Shown here: piece by piece, positions 17,383 through 26,907 of the stretch
Layout of the letters: each line of letters starts with the position of its first letter
Position numbering within the stretch: the first letter of the stretch is position 1
Assembly (NCBI GenBank): GCA_913055615.1
Contig: CAJXKK010000003.1
Location: 1 to 64,000 of the forward strand
DNA: 64,000 nt
Source of the DNA: an uncultured Ectothiorhodospiraceae bacterium
Lineage (GTDB): Bacteria > Pseudomonadota > Gammaproteobacteria > XJ16 > Halofilaceae
Reading direction: 5' to 3'
Program-made: the position numbers and the translations under genes
The notes under the pieces: model-generated
Told to the model about the DNA's origin: nothing
The model's input: only the letters and a program-made list of their open reading frames with translations
Databases searched by the model: none

Positions 17383-18576
17383 TCAGCCGGAGGGAGTGCG
17401 GTTGCGGTACTCCGTGAACATTGTCGCGCGCACCGATGCAATGCCGTCGGAGCCGTCGGTTTCTTCCCAGCGCTCGCCGTCTCGCGGCGCCGCACCCCGG
17501 CCGGTGAACCAGGTCACCAGGTATCGTTCCCCGGCAACGCAGCGCTTCGGCGGATCGTGGGCCTCATCCCGCATGAATATGGTCGGAACAAGGCGCCTTG
17601 CCGGCATGATCCCCTGCAGTCGATTGATATTGAGCAGTTGGTAAAACAGGAAGCGTACCTCCTGAGTCTCGCTGTGCCACTGCTCGGGCGTCAGCTCGAG
17701 ACCGGCGTCCACGAGCCTGTCGAGCCACTGACGCACCTCGCTTTCCTCGACGAAGGTGCAGCTGCAGTTCAGTCGGTCGTTGAGGCGCCGCAGGCGCCGC
17801 TGCAGGCGTTGGCGTTCGTCACGCGAGGGCCCCGGCCGCAGCAGTAGCCAGCCGAGCGCCCGAGCCGGACGATGCAGACGCGCGCGGATTGCCTCCGCCT
17901 GATCGGACAGGTCACGGAACCTGCGGGCCTCGAGTTCGCAATCGGCGTAGCGGCCGCGCATGGCCTGCAGTAACAGCGTGATTTCAAGTCGATGATAATC
18001 TTCGAGCGCAGCGCGGAGATCGGCCGTCAGCCGCGCAACGGATGACTGAGCGGCATTCGCGCGTGCGCGCTGATCATCGCCCACCCACTGCGCCTGTGCC
18101 AGCGTCGTCTCCACGCTCGACAGACCGGCCAGCGCCGCACCGGCGTCGGCGGCCAGGGTTCGCAGCGACTCGAGGTCCTCCGACATTTCCGCCGCCACCG
18201 AATTGTCGAAGCGACTGGCCCGGGAGGCCGCTTTGATACGCTCTATGCGCTCGCGTAGTGCCGATATATCCGCCGGATCGGCCTGCTCCGCGGCGACCAG
18301 CGCCGCCTCCCGCTCCGCTTGTGAAGGCGCGGTTGCCCGGCCGCGATCCGTCGATGCCCGCGCGAGTTCGTCAAGCCGTTGCAGCGCCTCGCGCCTGGCG
18401 CTGTCCCCGATGCGGTCGAGCACCGCCGGCGGCACGACCAGCGGCGGCAGGGCCAGTAGCTGATCCGTACTCAGGCGCCGGACCAGGTTCAGAAGAACGC
18501 CTTCGGTCGATTCCACGATCTCGATCGATTCTTCGATATACATGGATTCCTCGATCATCTGGAGATTTGCTGCCAT
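17383..18576 (-). CDS. Unknown protein with coiled-coil centre
   Basis: Not recognised. From the ATG at 18576 the product is 397 residues. The N terminus is acidic (MIEESMYIEESIEIVEST). The middle (about residues 45-260) is Ala/Arg/Glu/Leu-rich with heptad-like spacing, probably a long coiled coil. The C-terminal 100 residues are globular with aromatic stretches (RFLFYQLLNINRLQG, RYLVTWFTG). There is no signal peptide or obvious membrane span. The frame stays open upstream; an ATG at 18627 is possible, but the palindrome CACTATATAGTG at 18598-18609, which looks promoter-like, argues for the shorter form. Standing alone, its neighbours give no clue to function. Confidence 0.6.
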   Translation of the reverse strand: MAANLQMIEESMYIEESIEIVESTEGVLLNLVRRLSTDQLLALPPLVVPPAVLDRIGDSARREALQRLDELARASTDRGRATAPSQAEREAALVAAEQADPADISALRERIERIKAASRASRFDNSVAAEMSEDLESLRTLAADAGAALAGLSSVETTLAQAQWVGDDQRARANAAQSSVARLTADLRAALEDYHRLEITLLLQAMRGRYADCELEARRFRDLSDQAEAIRARLHRPARALGWLLLRPGPSRDERQRLQRRLRRLNDRLNCSCTFVEESEVRQWLDRLVDAGLELTPEQWHSETQEVRFLFYQLLNINRLQGIMPARRLVPTIFMRDEAHDPPKRCVAGERYLVTWFTGRGAAPRDGERWEETDGSDGIASVRATMFTEYRNRTPSG

Positions 18577-18978
18577 CGCACTTGCGTTGAATCGGTTCAC
18601 TATATAGTGCGCATTAGCAGATTCCATGCCAAGGGGAGCTCCACTGCTAGCTACGGGAGGCCCTCCCACGCCCTCTTCCCTGGACTGGCGGGCAACGGAC
18701 GAGGCCGTCAAGAGGCCATGAGAACGGCAACTGCCGGCGGCTGCTTTCGGGGCGGGTGGGAGCCGAATGTACCGGTTGCACCGGATTGCTCGCCGGTGCG
18801 AAATCGGGGAATAAGATTGCGCGCGCTCCGCAGCGGCATGTGGCAACGGTGTAATGGAGCGGGATTCAGGTCGGCCGCTCAGCCGAGGTTGTGCGTCGGA
18901 CTACAGGGAGCGTGTAAAAACGTCTGCGGATTCTGTGAACATGAGGGCGGGGCTCGGTGGCCCCGCCCGTGTTTTCGC
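18577..18978. other. Intergenic region with promoter-like palindrome and terminator-like hairpin
   Basis: About 400 bp. Near its left end is CACTATATAGTG (18598-18609), and near its right end a G+C hairpin (18945-18968). I see no supported gene between them. Confidence 0.5.
18945..18968 (-). terminator. Terminator-like hairpin after the ComEA-like gene
   Basis: Perfect 9-bp stem GGGCGGGGC/GCCCCGCCC with a 6-base loop, 10 bp downstream of the ComEA-like stop. There is no clear U-tract in the minus-strand transcript, so termination is likely but not certain. Confidence 0.5.
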
Positions 18979-19248
18979 CTACTCGGCCGCGCCGACCGTC
19001 AGGCGGTCGCGGTTGCTTTCGAGCGTGGCCGGGCCGATGCCGGTAACGCTGGTCAGTGCGGCGACGCTCGGGAAATCCCCGTTGCTCTGGCGGTATTCGA
19101 CAATCGCCTGCGCGCGGACTTCGCCGACACCGTCGAGCGCGGCGGCGAGGCGTTCGGCGTCAGCCGTGTTGATGTCGACCTTCTCCTGGGCGACTACGGC
19201 ACCCGCGGCGAGCGCCAGCACCATGGCCAGTACGATCTTCCGGATCAT
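18979..19248 (-). CDS. Secreted helix-hairpin-helix protein (ComEA-like)
   Basis: Small DNA-binding-type protein, 89 residues. Residues 1-20 form a signal peptide (MIRKIVLAMVLALAAGAVVA) cut before QEKVDIN. The remainder is a ComEA-type HhH repeat: VDINTADAERLAAALDGVGEVRAQAIVEYR, then TGIGPATLE. Such proteins bind double-stranded DNA in the periplasm during natural transformation, but short stand-alone versions are common and their role is often untested. No other competence gene is nearby. It is a single-gene unit with a hairpin just after it. Confidence 0.85.
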   Translation of the reverse strand: MIRKIVLAMVLALAAGAVVAQEKVDINTADAERLAAALDGVGEVRAQAIVEYRQSNGDFPSVAALTSVTGIGPATLESNRDRLTVGAAE

Positions 19249-19501
19249 GTCGGATTCTCCCTGTTGTTGTCGGATACGCGTACCGGAGGCTCCGGCGACG
19301 CGCCTGCACAGTGTTTGCTCTCAGCCTGTGTCATGACAATTGGCGCTCGGCCGGCTGCGCTGTCGGCGGTCAACGATCTGACGTGTAGGGCTCGACCTAC
19401 AGGGATCGGCGGCACGACACCTACACTTCATGGCCCGCCGGGGCTGTGTCATCATCGATCGCCTCGCCGCCACCGGCGAGGCCCGGAACCGAAAGCACGC
19501 G

Positions 19502-20308
19502 ATGATGCACACCCTGATCGGTCTGCTCGCGGCCGCACTCTATGCCAGCGCGACGCTTATGCTCGTGCGCGACCTGCGCGCCGGTACCGCCCGCCGCCCG
19601 CTGATCCTTGGCCTCACGGCCGTGGCTCTGCTGCTGCATTTATTCCTGCTGCAGTCCGCGGTGCCGGGAGCGAGCGGCCTCGACCTGGGTTTCTTCAATG
19701 CGCTGTCGCTGATGGGCTGGGTAGCTGTCCTGCTGCTGCTGTTGCTGGCGATCGGCCAGCCGGTCATCAGCCTCGGGCTCGGCCTGCTGCCGTTCGCGGC
19801 GATCACCATGCTCGCGGCGCTGGCGTTCTCCAACGGACGCACGGGCCCGCTGCTCCCGCCGCAGCCGTCCGGCATCGATGTACACGTGCTCCTGTCGATC
19901 TGCGCCTACGCCGTACTCACGCTCGCGGCGATGCAGTCCATCCTGCTCGGTATCCAGCACCGCCAGCTCCACGAGCACCGTCCGACGCGCGTGATGCACG
20001 TGCTGCCGCCGCTGTACGTGATGGAGACGTTGCTGTTCCGGATGGCCGCGATCGGTTTCGTGCTCCTGACCCTGGCGCTCGCCTCCGGCTTCATGTTCCT
20101 GGACGACATGTTCGCCCAGCATCTGGTCCACAAGACCGTGCTGTCTCTGGTCGCCTGGGCCGTATTCGGCACTCTGCTGGCGGGCCACCACTTCGCGGGC
20201 TGGCGCGGGCCGACCGCGGTGAAATTCACGCTCGGCGGATTCTTGCTGCTGGTGCTCGGCTATTTCGGCAGCAAGTTCGTGCTCGAACTGATCCTCGGTC
20301 GCGCCTGA
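19502..20308 (+). CDS. ypjD: CcsA/YpjD-family inner-membrane protein
   Basis: Membrane protein of the cytochrome-c-assembly (CcsA/CcmC) superfamily, 268 residues and about eight spans. The sequence DVHVLLSICAYAVLTLAAMQSILL and LASGFMFLDDMF followed by HLVHKTVLSLVAWAVF match the YpjD pattern, with conserved His candidates for haem handling. It is next to a corB-like gene, as in many Proteobacteria where ypjD and corB-like genes lie near ffh. ATG at 19502 or 19505; the longer frame from 19430 adds a non-homologous arginine-rich tail. Its precise function is not established. Confidence 0.82.
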   Translation: MMHTLIGLLAAALYASATLMLVRDLRAGTARRPLILGLTAVALLLHLFLLQSAVPGASGLDLGFFNALSLMGWVAVLLLLLLAIGQPVISLGLGLLPFAAITMLAALAFSNGRTGPLLPPQPSGIDVHVLLSICAYAVLTLAAMQSILLGIQHRQLHEHRPTRVMHVLPPLYVMETLLFRMAAIGFVLLTLALASGFMFLDDMFAQHLVHKTVLSLVAWAVFGTLLAGHHFAGWRGPTAVKFTLGGFLLLVLGYFGSKFVLELILGRA

Positions 20309-20351
20309 AGCGCCGCCGAAAACCTCTCCACGCGAACCGATACCTGATCCC

Positions 20352-21692
20352 TTGAACGAATTCCCGCTCTATATGCAGATCAGCGCCCTGGCGATCCTGC
20401 TCGTGCTCTCGGGCTGTTTCTCCGGCTCCGAGACGGCGCTGATGACCGTCAACCGCTACCGGCTCCGTCACCGGGCACGGGAAGGCCACCGCGGGTCCCG
20501 GCTCGCGCTGCGGCTGCTCGACCGCACGGACCGCCTGATCGGCCTGATCCTGCTGGGCAACAACTTCGTCAACGTGCTGGCCTCCATGCTGGCGACGATC
20601 GTGGCGATCCGGCTCTGGGGCGAAGGCGAAGGCGTGCTGGGTTTCACGGCGATCGGCCTGACGGTGATCGTCCTGATCTTCGGCGAGACGGCCCCCAAGA
20701 CGTTCGCCGCGCTGCATCCGGAGCGCGTCGCCATCCCCGCGGCCTTCGTCTACACGCCGATGCTGCGCCTGCTGTATCCGATCGTGTGGATGGTCAATCT
20801 GCTCGCCAACGGTGTCCTGTGGCTGCTGGGCATGCGACGGGACGACGCCAGCGGCGATCGCCTGAGCGCGGAAGAGTTGCGCACGGTCGTCAACGAGACC
20901 GGGCACATGATCCCGAAGAACCATCAGGAGATGCTGGTCAACATCCTCGATCTGGCAAAGGTCTCGGTGAACGACATCATGGTGCCGCGCAGCGAGATCC
21001 AGGGCGTGGACCTCGACGAGGACTGGGACGAGGTGGCGGAGCAATTGGCCAACGCATCGAACAGCCGGTTGCCGGTCTACCACGAGAGCATCGATCAGGT
21101 GGTCGGTTTCGTATTCCTGCGCGACCTGATCGGGCGCGATCTGCGCGAGATTGAGTTCGACGGCTTCCGCGCCCTGCTGCGTGAGCCCTACTTCGTGCCC
21201 GAAGGCACCGCGCTCACGCGCCAGCTCGTGAATTTCCAGCATCATCGCCGCCGCATCGGCCTGGTGGTGGATGAATACGGCGACATCCTCGGGCTGATCA
21301 CGCTCGAGGACATCCTCGAGGAGATCGTCGGCGAATTCACGACGGACCGGATCCCGGCGAGCCGCGACATCCACCCGCAGGCGGACGGCAGCTACATCTG
21401 CACGGGCGGCACGCATCTGCGCGATCTCGGCCGGCTGCTCGGCTGGCGGCCGCCGACCGATGGTCCGAAGACGCTCAACGGCCTGATCCTGGAATACATG
21501 GAGATGATCCCCGAGCCGGGGACGACCTTCCTGATCGCGGATCACCCGGTGGAGATCATCCAGACACGCGACAACGCCGTCCGCTCCGCCCGGATCTGGC
21601 CCCGCATCGAGCGCAGCGAGCGGCTCGCCCGCGGCGTGGCCGAGATCCCTATGCCACTGCGCGCGACCGACTCCGACGACGGGGAAACCTGA
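20352..21692 (+). CDS. CNNM/CBS-domain transporter, CorB/YfjD type
   Basis: Inner-membrane protein linked to magnesium/cobalt efflux, 446 residues. Domain order: DUF21/CNNM membrane part with SGCFSGSETALMTVNRYRLRH at the N terminus, then two CBS domains (about 200-320; VPRSEIQGVD and LEDILEEIVGE) and a C-terminal CorC_HlyC domain. The start is a TTG at 20352, supported because the family begins a few residues before the SGSETA motif; an ATG at 20373 is possible. The last base of the stop is the first base of radA (TGATG), suggesting coupling. Confidence 0.9.
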   Translation: MNEFPLYMQISALAILLVLSGCFSGSETALMTVNRYRLRHRAREGHRGSRLALRLLDRTDRLIGLILLGNNFVNVLASMLATIVAIRLWGEGEGVLGFTAIGLTVIVLIFGETAPKTFAALHPERVAIPAAFVYTPMLRLLYPIVWMVNLLANGVLWLLGMRRDDASGDRLSAEELRTVVNETGHMIPKNHQEMLVNILDLAKVSVNDIMVPRSEIQGVDLDEDWDEVAEQLANASNSRLPVYHESIDQVVGFVFLRDLIGRDLREIEFDGFRALLREPYFVPEGTALTRQLVNFQHHRRRIGLVVDEYGDILGLITLEDILEEIVGEFTTDRIPASRDIHPQADGSYICTGGTHLRDLGRLLGWRPPTDGPKTLNGLILEYMEMIPEPGTTFLIADHPVEIIQTRDNAVRSARIWPRIERSERLARGVAEIPMPLRATDSDDGET

Positions 21693-23053
21693 TGGCACGG
21701 CAGCCAAAGAGCCTGTTCCGCTGCGAGTCCTGCGGCGCGGAGGCACCCAAGTGGTCGGGCCAGTGCGCCGACTGCGGGGCGTGGAACACGCTCGTCGAGG
21801 TCCCGACCACCGCGGCCTCGGGCCCGGGCCGTAGCGCCCGGCGCTCGCCCGGTGCCGCCCCGCGCACCTGGCGGCTGCAGGAGGTCTCCACGGCGGAGGA
21901 TCCGCGCCACCCGACCGGACTGGATGAACTCGATCGCGTGCTCGGCGGCGGCCTGGTGCCGGGCTCGGTGATCCTGCTGGGCGGCGATCCGGGCATCGGC
22001 AAGTCCACCCTGTTGCTGCAGACACTGGCGTCGCTGGCGGCAAACCACCGGGTCCTCTACGTGACCGGCGAGGAGTCGCTCTCCCAGGTCACGCTGCGCG
22101 CGCGGCGACTCGGCGTTGAAGGCCAGGACGTACGGCTGCTGGCCGAGACCGGCGTCGAGCGGATTCTGGACGCGGCGGCGTCCGAAACCCCCGGCGTTCT
22201 GGTCATCGACTCCATCCAGACGATGATGAGCGAGGAGGTCCAGTCGGCGCCGGGCGGCGTCGCCCAGGTGCGCGAGAGCGCCTCGCGCCTCGTGCGCTAT
22301 GCCAAGGACCATGACGTCGCCCTGTTCCTGGTCGGCCATGTCACCAAAGAGGGCACTCTGGCCGGTCCACGCGTGCTCGAGCATATGGTCGATACGGTCG
22401 TCTACTTCGAGGGCGACGGCAGCAGTCGCTGGCGCATGGTACGCGCGATCAAGAACCGCTTCGGGGCCGTCAATGAGCTGGGCGTGTTCGCCATGGGCGA
22501 TCGCGGCCTCAAGCCGGTGGCGAACCCGTCAGCGATCTTCCTGTCACGGCACGAGGAACCGGTTGCCGGCAGCATTATCCTGGTTACCCGCGAGGGCACG
22601 CGGCCGTTGCTGGTCGAAATCCAGGCGCTGGTGGACGACAGCGCCCTGTCGAATCCGCGGCGGGTCGCCCTGGGCCTCGAGCAGAACCGCCTGTCGATGC
22701 TGCTGGCGGTCCTGCACCGCCACGCCGGGGTGGCGATGCAGGACCAGGATGTCTACGTGAACGCGGTCGGCGGTGTGCGCATCGCCGAGACCGCGGCCGA
22801 TCTGGCGGTGCTCGGGGCCTGTATCTCGTCGTTCCGCGATCGCCCGCTGCCGACCGACCTGGTCGTGTTCGGCGAGGTCGGGCTGGCCGGCGAGATCCGG
22901 CCGGTGCCGAACGGCGAGGAGCGCCTCAATGAGGCCGCGAAGCACGGCTTCACGCGGGCCATCGTGCCGCGCGCGAACGCGCCGCGCCGTGCCATCGAGG
23001 GCATGACGGTCGAGCCGGTGGGGCGGCTGGCGGAGGTGCTCGATCTGCTTTGA
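21692..23053 (+). CDS. radA: DNA repair protein RadA
   Basis: RecA-related ATPase that promotes branch migration in recombination, 453 residues, the usual length. An N-terminal zinc finger (C11/C14/C25/C28: CESC and CADC) is followed by Walker A GGDPGIGKST (near residue 98), the RadA-specific KNRFG motif (near residue 253) and a Lon-protease-like C-terminal domain (LPTDLVVFGEVGLAGEIR). All key motifs are intact. The start overlaps the end of the corB-like gene. Confidence 0.97.
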   Translation: MARQPKSLFRCESCGAEAPKWSGQCADCGAWNTLVEVPTTAASGPGRSARRSPGAAPRTWRLQEVSTAEDPRHPTGLDELDRVLGGGLVPGSVILLGGDPGIGKSTLLLQTLASLAANHRVLYVTGEESLSQVTLRARRLGVEGQDVRLLAETGVERILDAAASETPGVLVIDSIQTMMSEEVQSAPGGVAQVRESASRLVRYAKDHDVALFLVGHVTKEGTLAGPRVLEHMVDTVVYFEGDGSSRWRMVRAIKNRFGAVNELGVFAMGDRGLKPVANPSAIFLSRHEEPVAGSIILVTREGTRPLLVEIQALVDDSALSNPRRVALGLEQNRLSMLLAVLHRHAGVAMQDQDVYVNAVGGVRIAETAADLAVLGACISSFRDRPLPTDLVVFGEVGLAGEIRPVPNGEERLNEAAKHGFTRAIVPRANAPRRAIEGMTVEPVGRLAEVLDLL

Positions 23054-23230
23054 CGCGGGACTCCAGCGTCTGGCTCCAGCGCCCTGGACAAAAAACCGGT
23101 TCTCGCAGCGGCGCGGAGGTCGCTGAGAAAAGGTGTGATAGAACAAAACCCTCTGCGGCACGGACGCGGGTCGTCAATTGACCACCTCCAGCCCCTCGGC
23201 TACCGTAACGCCACCCTGCAGGATGGCTTC

Positions 23231-23542
23231 ATGAGCGAAGAAAACCCCACCGACACCGATAAGACACCGGCATCCGCTGAAAGCGAGCCATCGCCGGCGC
23301 GGTTCGACGAGGCGCTGGGCGAGCTCGAAACCCTGGTCGAGACGCTGGAACAGGGCGATCTGTCACTGGATGAGTCGCTCGCGCATTTCGAGCGCGGCGT
23401 CGGCCTCGCGCGGGAATGCCGGGCCTCGCTCCAGTCCGCGGAGCAGAAGGTGCAGATCCTGCTCGAGCACGACGCCGAGGAGGCCGGACAGGCCGGCGAC
23501 GGTAGCCTGGATGACTTCGAGCCGGACCGCGACGAATCGTGA
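23231..23542 (+). CDS. xseB: Exodeoxyribonuclease VII small subunit
   Basis: Small subunit of exonuclease VII, 103 residues, slightly longer than usual because of an acidic N-terminal extension and tail. The core [34 protein letters not shown] is the XseB signature. The ATG at 23231 removes a non-homologous upstream stretch. Its TGA overlaps the GTG of ispA. The xseB-ispA-dxs order is conserved in Gammaproteobacteria; xseA is not in the window. Confidence 0.95.
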   Translation: MSEENPTDTDKTPASAESEPSPARFDEALGELETLVETLEQGDLSLDESLAHFERGVGLARECRASLQSAEQKVQILLEHDAEEAGQAGDGSLDDFEPDRDES

Positions 23543-24432
23543 GCGATGCCGGGACCACGCTTGAGCGCGGACGCGAGCGCGTCAACGCGGCGCTGGAACG
23601 CTGGCTACCCGCGGCCGATCAGGCACCCGAGCGCCTGCACAGCGCCATGCGCTATGCGGTGCTGGGCACTGGCAAGCGACTGCGCCCGGCGCTGGTCTAT
23701 GCCACCGGTGACGCCCTGGGGGCCGCGCCGGAAGCGCTCGACCCGCCCGCATGTGCCGTTGAGCTGATACACGCCTACTCGCTGGTCCACGATGACCTGC
23801 CGGCGATGGACGACGATGATCTGCGCCGCGGTTCACCGACCTGCCACCGCCAGTTCGACGAGGCGACCGCCATTCTCGCCGGTGACGCGCTCCAGGCGCA
23901 CGCCTTCGGCCTGATCACGGACGACGCGTACGCCGGCTCGATCGAGCCCGGGCTGCGAGCCCGCATGGCCGCGACGCTGGCTGAGGCGGCCGGTGCCGAG
24001 GGTATGGCCGGCGGCCAGGCATTCGACCTGTTTGCCTGCGGTCATGCACCGGGACTGACGGAACTCGAGCGGATGCACCGTTACAAGACCGGCGCGCTGA
24101 TCCGCTCCAGCGTGCTGCTCGGCGCCCTCGCGGCTGCTGCCGACGATCGCCTGCGCGAGCGCCTGGCGCGCTATGGCGCAGCAGTCGGTCTGGCCTTCCA
24201 GATCGTGGACGACATCCTCGACGTCACGGCGGATACGGCCACGCTGGGCAAGACCCAGGGCGCCGATATCGAACGCAATAAGCCGACGTACCCGGCCCTG
24301 CTCGGCCTCGATGGCGCCCGGGATCATGCGGCGAACATGCGCGACGAGGCACTGGCCGCACTGGACGGTGAGGGCGCTCGATTCGAATCCCTGCGCGCGC
24401 TGGCGCGTTTTGTCGTCGAGCGCTCCTGGTGA
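23539..24432 (+). CDS. ispA: Farnesyl diphosphate synthase
   Basis: Short-chain (2E,6E)-prenyl diphosphate synthase that condenses IPP with DMAPP/GPP to make FPP. It has 297 residues. The first aspartate-rich motif reads [14 protein letters not shown] (near residue 93), with the two-residue insertion between Asp pairs that marks bacterial FPP synthases; the second is DDILD (near 223). GKRLRP and the GQAFDL stretch are also present. The GTG start overlaps the xseB stop, and dxs follows, so isoprenoid genes form one unit. Confidence 0.96.
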   Translation: MSDAGTTLERGRERVNAALERWLPAADQAPERLHSAMRYAVLGTGKRLRPALVYATGDALGAAPEALDPPACAVELIHAYSLVHDDLPAMDDDDLRRGSPTCHRQFDEATAILAGDALQAHAFGLITDDAYAGSIEPGLRARMAATLAEAAGAEGMAGGQAFDLFACGHAPGLTELERMHRYKTGALIRSSVLLGALAAAADDRLRERLARYGAAVGLAFQIVDDILDVTADTATLGKTQGADIERNKPTYPALLGLDGARDHAANMRDEALAALDGEGARFESLRALARFVVERSW

Positions 24433-24527
24433 GGAAGCCCGTTGCCGCGATCAGTCGCGTGCAATCTCCTTGCACCCCCCGGCGGCGCCTCCGATAATGG
24501 CGGCTCCACCCATTGCCGGGCATGCCC

Positions 24528-26423
24528 ATGGCTGAGCCCTCCCGCTATCCGCTGCTCGACGGTCTGCGTTCGACCGCCGATCTGCATGAGATGGATATCG
24601 AGACGCTGCAGCGCCTCAACGACGAGGTGCGCGCGTTCCACATCGAGTCGGTCGCTGCGACCGGCGGTCACCTCGCCGCCGGACTCGGCGCGGTCGAGCT
24701 CACGACCGCGCTGCACGCCGTGTACCGGACCCCGGAAGATCGCCTGGTCTGGGATGTCGGTCACCAGACCTATCCCCACAAGATCCTGACCGGCCGCCGC
24801 GAGCGCATGGATACGATGCGCATGTGGGGCGGTCTGAGCGGCTTCACCAGTCGCGACGAGAGCCAGTACGACACCTTCGGGGTGGGCCACTCCTCCACCT
24901 CGATCAGCGCCGCTGTGGGCATGGCGATCGCCGCGAAGCAGCGCGGCGACGACCGGCGCGTGGTCGCGGTCATCGGCGACGGCGCCATGACGGCGGGAAT
25001 GGCCTTCGAGGCGCTCAACCACGCGGGCGATATCGGCGCCAACCTGTTGATCATCCTCAACGACAACGATATGTCGATCTCGCCGAATGTCGGTGCCCTG
25101 AACAAGTACCTGACCCGGCTGCTGTCGGGCAAGCTGTACTCGCAGGCGCGCGCGGGTGGCAAAAAGGTGCTGCGGGCGATGCCGCCGATGTGGGAGCTGG
25201 CCCGCCGCACGGAGGAGCACTTCAAGGGCATGGTCGTGCCGGGGACGATGTTCGAGGAGTTCGGGATCAATTACTACGGCCCGGTCGACGGCCACGATCT
25301 CCCGAACCTGATCAAGACACTCGGCAACCTGCGCGACCTCGAGGGGCCGCGGCTGCTGCACATCGTCACCGAGAAGGGCAAGGGCTACAAACTCGCCGAG
25401 GACAACCCGGTCACCTATCACGGTGTGAAGCCGTTCGATCCGGCCACCGGCAAAAAACTCGGTGGCCCTTCGGGCCCCACGGCACCGGCCTATACGGAGG
25501 TCTTCGGCCAGTGGCTGTGCGACATGGCGGCGCGCGACGAACGCGTAGTCGGCATCACGCCGGCGATGCGCGAGGGCTCGGGACTGGTCGAGTTCGAGCA
25601 GCAGTTCCCGCAGCGCTATTTCGATGTCGGCATCGCCGAGCAGCACGCCGTGACGCTGGCCGCGGGCCTCGCCTGCGAGGGCCAGAAGCCGGTCGTGGCG
25701 ATCTACTCCACCTTCCTGCAGCGCGGTTACGACCAGCTCGTCCATGACGTGTCCGTTCAGGGCCTGCCCGTACTGTTCGCGCTCGACCGCGCCGGCTTCG
25801 TCGGCGAGGACGGGCCGACCCACTTCGGCAGTTTCGATTTCGCCTACATGCGCTGCCTGCCGGGCATGACCGTGATGGCGCCGGCGGACGAGAATGAGTG
25901 CCGCCAGATGCTGTATACCGGGCTCCAGCTGGATGGCCCCGCCTCGGTCCGCTATCCCAAGGGGCCGGGCCCCGGCGTGGCGATCAAGGAGACCATGCAG
26001 GCACTGGAGGTCGGCCGCGCCGAGAAGCGTCGCAGCGGCCAGCGCATCGCCCTGCTCGCGTTCGGCAGCATGGTGTCCCCGGCCAGCGAAGTCGCGCAGG
26101 CGCTGGACGCCTCGCTGTACAACATGCGCTTCGTGAAACCGCTGGATGAACAAGCCGTGCTGGAGGCCGCGGAACATCACGACCTGCTGGTCACGCTGGA
26201 GGAAGCGGCGCTGCCGGGCGGTGCCGGCGAGGCCGTCAACAGCTGCCTGATGGCCCACCGCGTGCGGGTCGATGTGCACAACATCGGCATCCCGGATCGA
26301 TTCGTCGGTCACGGGTCCCGCAGCGATCAATTGCGCGACGCCGGCCTCGACGCGGCCTCGCTCCAGCGGCGCATCGAGGCCCTGCCGGCCCCCTTGACCG
26401 GAGACCGACAGCGGCAGGCCTGA
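24528..26423 (+). CDS. dxs: 1-deoxy-D-xylulose-5-phosphate synthase
   Basis: Thiamine-diphosphate enzyme that starts the MEP pathway from pyruvate and glyceraldehyde-3-phosphate. About 631 residues. Seen: [30 protein letters not shown], the ThDP motif [18 protein letters not shown]...[12 protein letters not shown], and in the C-terminal transketolase part [21 protein letters not shown] at 24528 ([11 protein letters not shown]) is chosen; 24522 is also possible. It follows ispA by about 95 bp. Confidence 0.97.
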   Translation: MAEPSRYPLLDGLRSTADLHEMDIETLQRLNDEVRAFHIESVAATGGHLAAGLGAVELTTALHAVYRTPEDRLVWDVGHQTYPHKILTGRRERMDTMRMWGGLSGFTSRDESQYDTFGVGHSSTSISAAVGMAIAAKQRGDDRRVVAVIGDGAMTAGMAFEALNHAGDIGANLLIILNDNDMSISPNVGALNKYLTRLLSGKLYSQARAGGKKVLRAMPPMWELARRTEEHFKGMVVPGTMFEEFGINYYGPVDGHDLPNLIKTLGNLRDLEGPRLLHIVTEKGKGYKLAEDNPVTYHGVKPFDPATGKKLGGPSGPTAPAYTEVFGQWLCDMAARDERVVGITPAMREGSGLVEFEQQFPQRYFDVGIAEQHAVTLAAGLACEGQKPVVAIYSTFLQRGYDQLVHDVSVQGLPVLFALDRAGFVGEDGPTHFGSFDFAYMRCLPGMTVMAPADENECRQMLYTGLQLDGPASVRYPKGPGPGVAIKETMQALEVGRAEKRRSGQRIALLAFGSMVSPASEVAQALDASLYNMRFVKPLDEQAVLEAAEHHDLLVTLEEAALPGGAGEAVNSCLMAHRVRVDVHNIGIPDRFVGHGSRSDQLRDAGLDAASLQRRIEALPAPLTGDRQRQA

Positions 26424-26516
26424 CGGTGACAGACCGCGGTGCGCCGGGCAGTCGCGGGTTGCACGGCACGCCAGGGTCCTCTAATATCTTACCGCTTTGG
26501 TCGGGTACCCTCCCGT

Positions 26517-26900
26517 ATGGCCACCTACGAACTCCGCGTCCAGACCGAATTCGCGGCCGCGCACAGCCTGCGCGGCTATCCGGGTTCGTGCAGCCGGCTG
26601 CACGGGCACAACTGGAAAGTCGAAATCGAAATCCGGGCCGGCGAGTTGGACGAAACGGGTATGGGCATGGACTTCCGGGAGATCCGGAGGATCGCCCGCG
26701 AGGTAACGGATCGGCTCGATCACCGCTACCTCAACGAACTGGAACCGTTCACCGAGATCAATCCGACAGCCGAAAACATAGCCGCGCACTGTTTCCATGA
26801 GATCGGCGCGCGAATCGACCGATCGGCCGTATCCGTACAGGCCGTGACCGTTTGGGAAAACGACCGCGCCTGCGTGCGATATACTGAAGGGGAGGCTTGA
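26517..26900 (+). CDS. queD: 6-carboxytetrahydropterin synthase (QueD family)
   Basis: Enzyme of the 6-pyruvoyltetrahydropterin-synthase fold that acts in preQ0/queuosine synthesis on the GTP cyclohydrolase product. 127 residues. The zinc ligands are in AAHSLRG and HGHNW, with the catalytic Cys in CSRLHGH. The motif LDHRYLNEL and PTAENIA follow. A longer frame from 26439 adds a non-homologous stretch, so the ATG at 26517 is used. It stands 7 bp before folE2, which supplies its substrate. Confidence 0.93.
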   Translation: MATYELRVQTEFAAAHSLRGYPGSCSRLHGHNWKVEIEIRAGELDETGMGMDFREIRRIAREVTDRLDHRYLNELEPFTEINPTAENIAAHCFHEIGARIDRSAVSVQAVTVWENDRACVRYTEGEA

Positions 26901-26907
26901 TACCACG

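Noticed and set aside
18607-20355. 582-residue plus-strand frame spanning the ComEA-like and ypjD region
   Set aside because: It runs antisense to the ComEA-like gene and out of frame with ypjD, and has Arg/Pro/Ala-rich composition without domains.
20226-22043. Very long minus-strand frame (605 residues) opposite the corB-like and radA genes
   Set aside because: It is a shadow of two well-supported plus-strand genes; the composition (His/Arg/Asp/Gln-rich) is typical of antisense reading of G+C-rich genes.
24324-26330. 668-residue minus-strand frame opposite dxs
   Set aside because: Antisense shadow of the intact dxs gene; no domain is recognisable.
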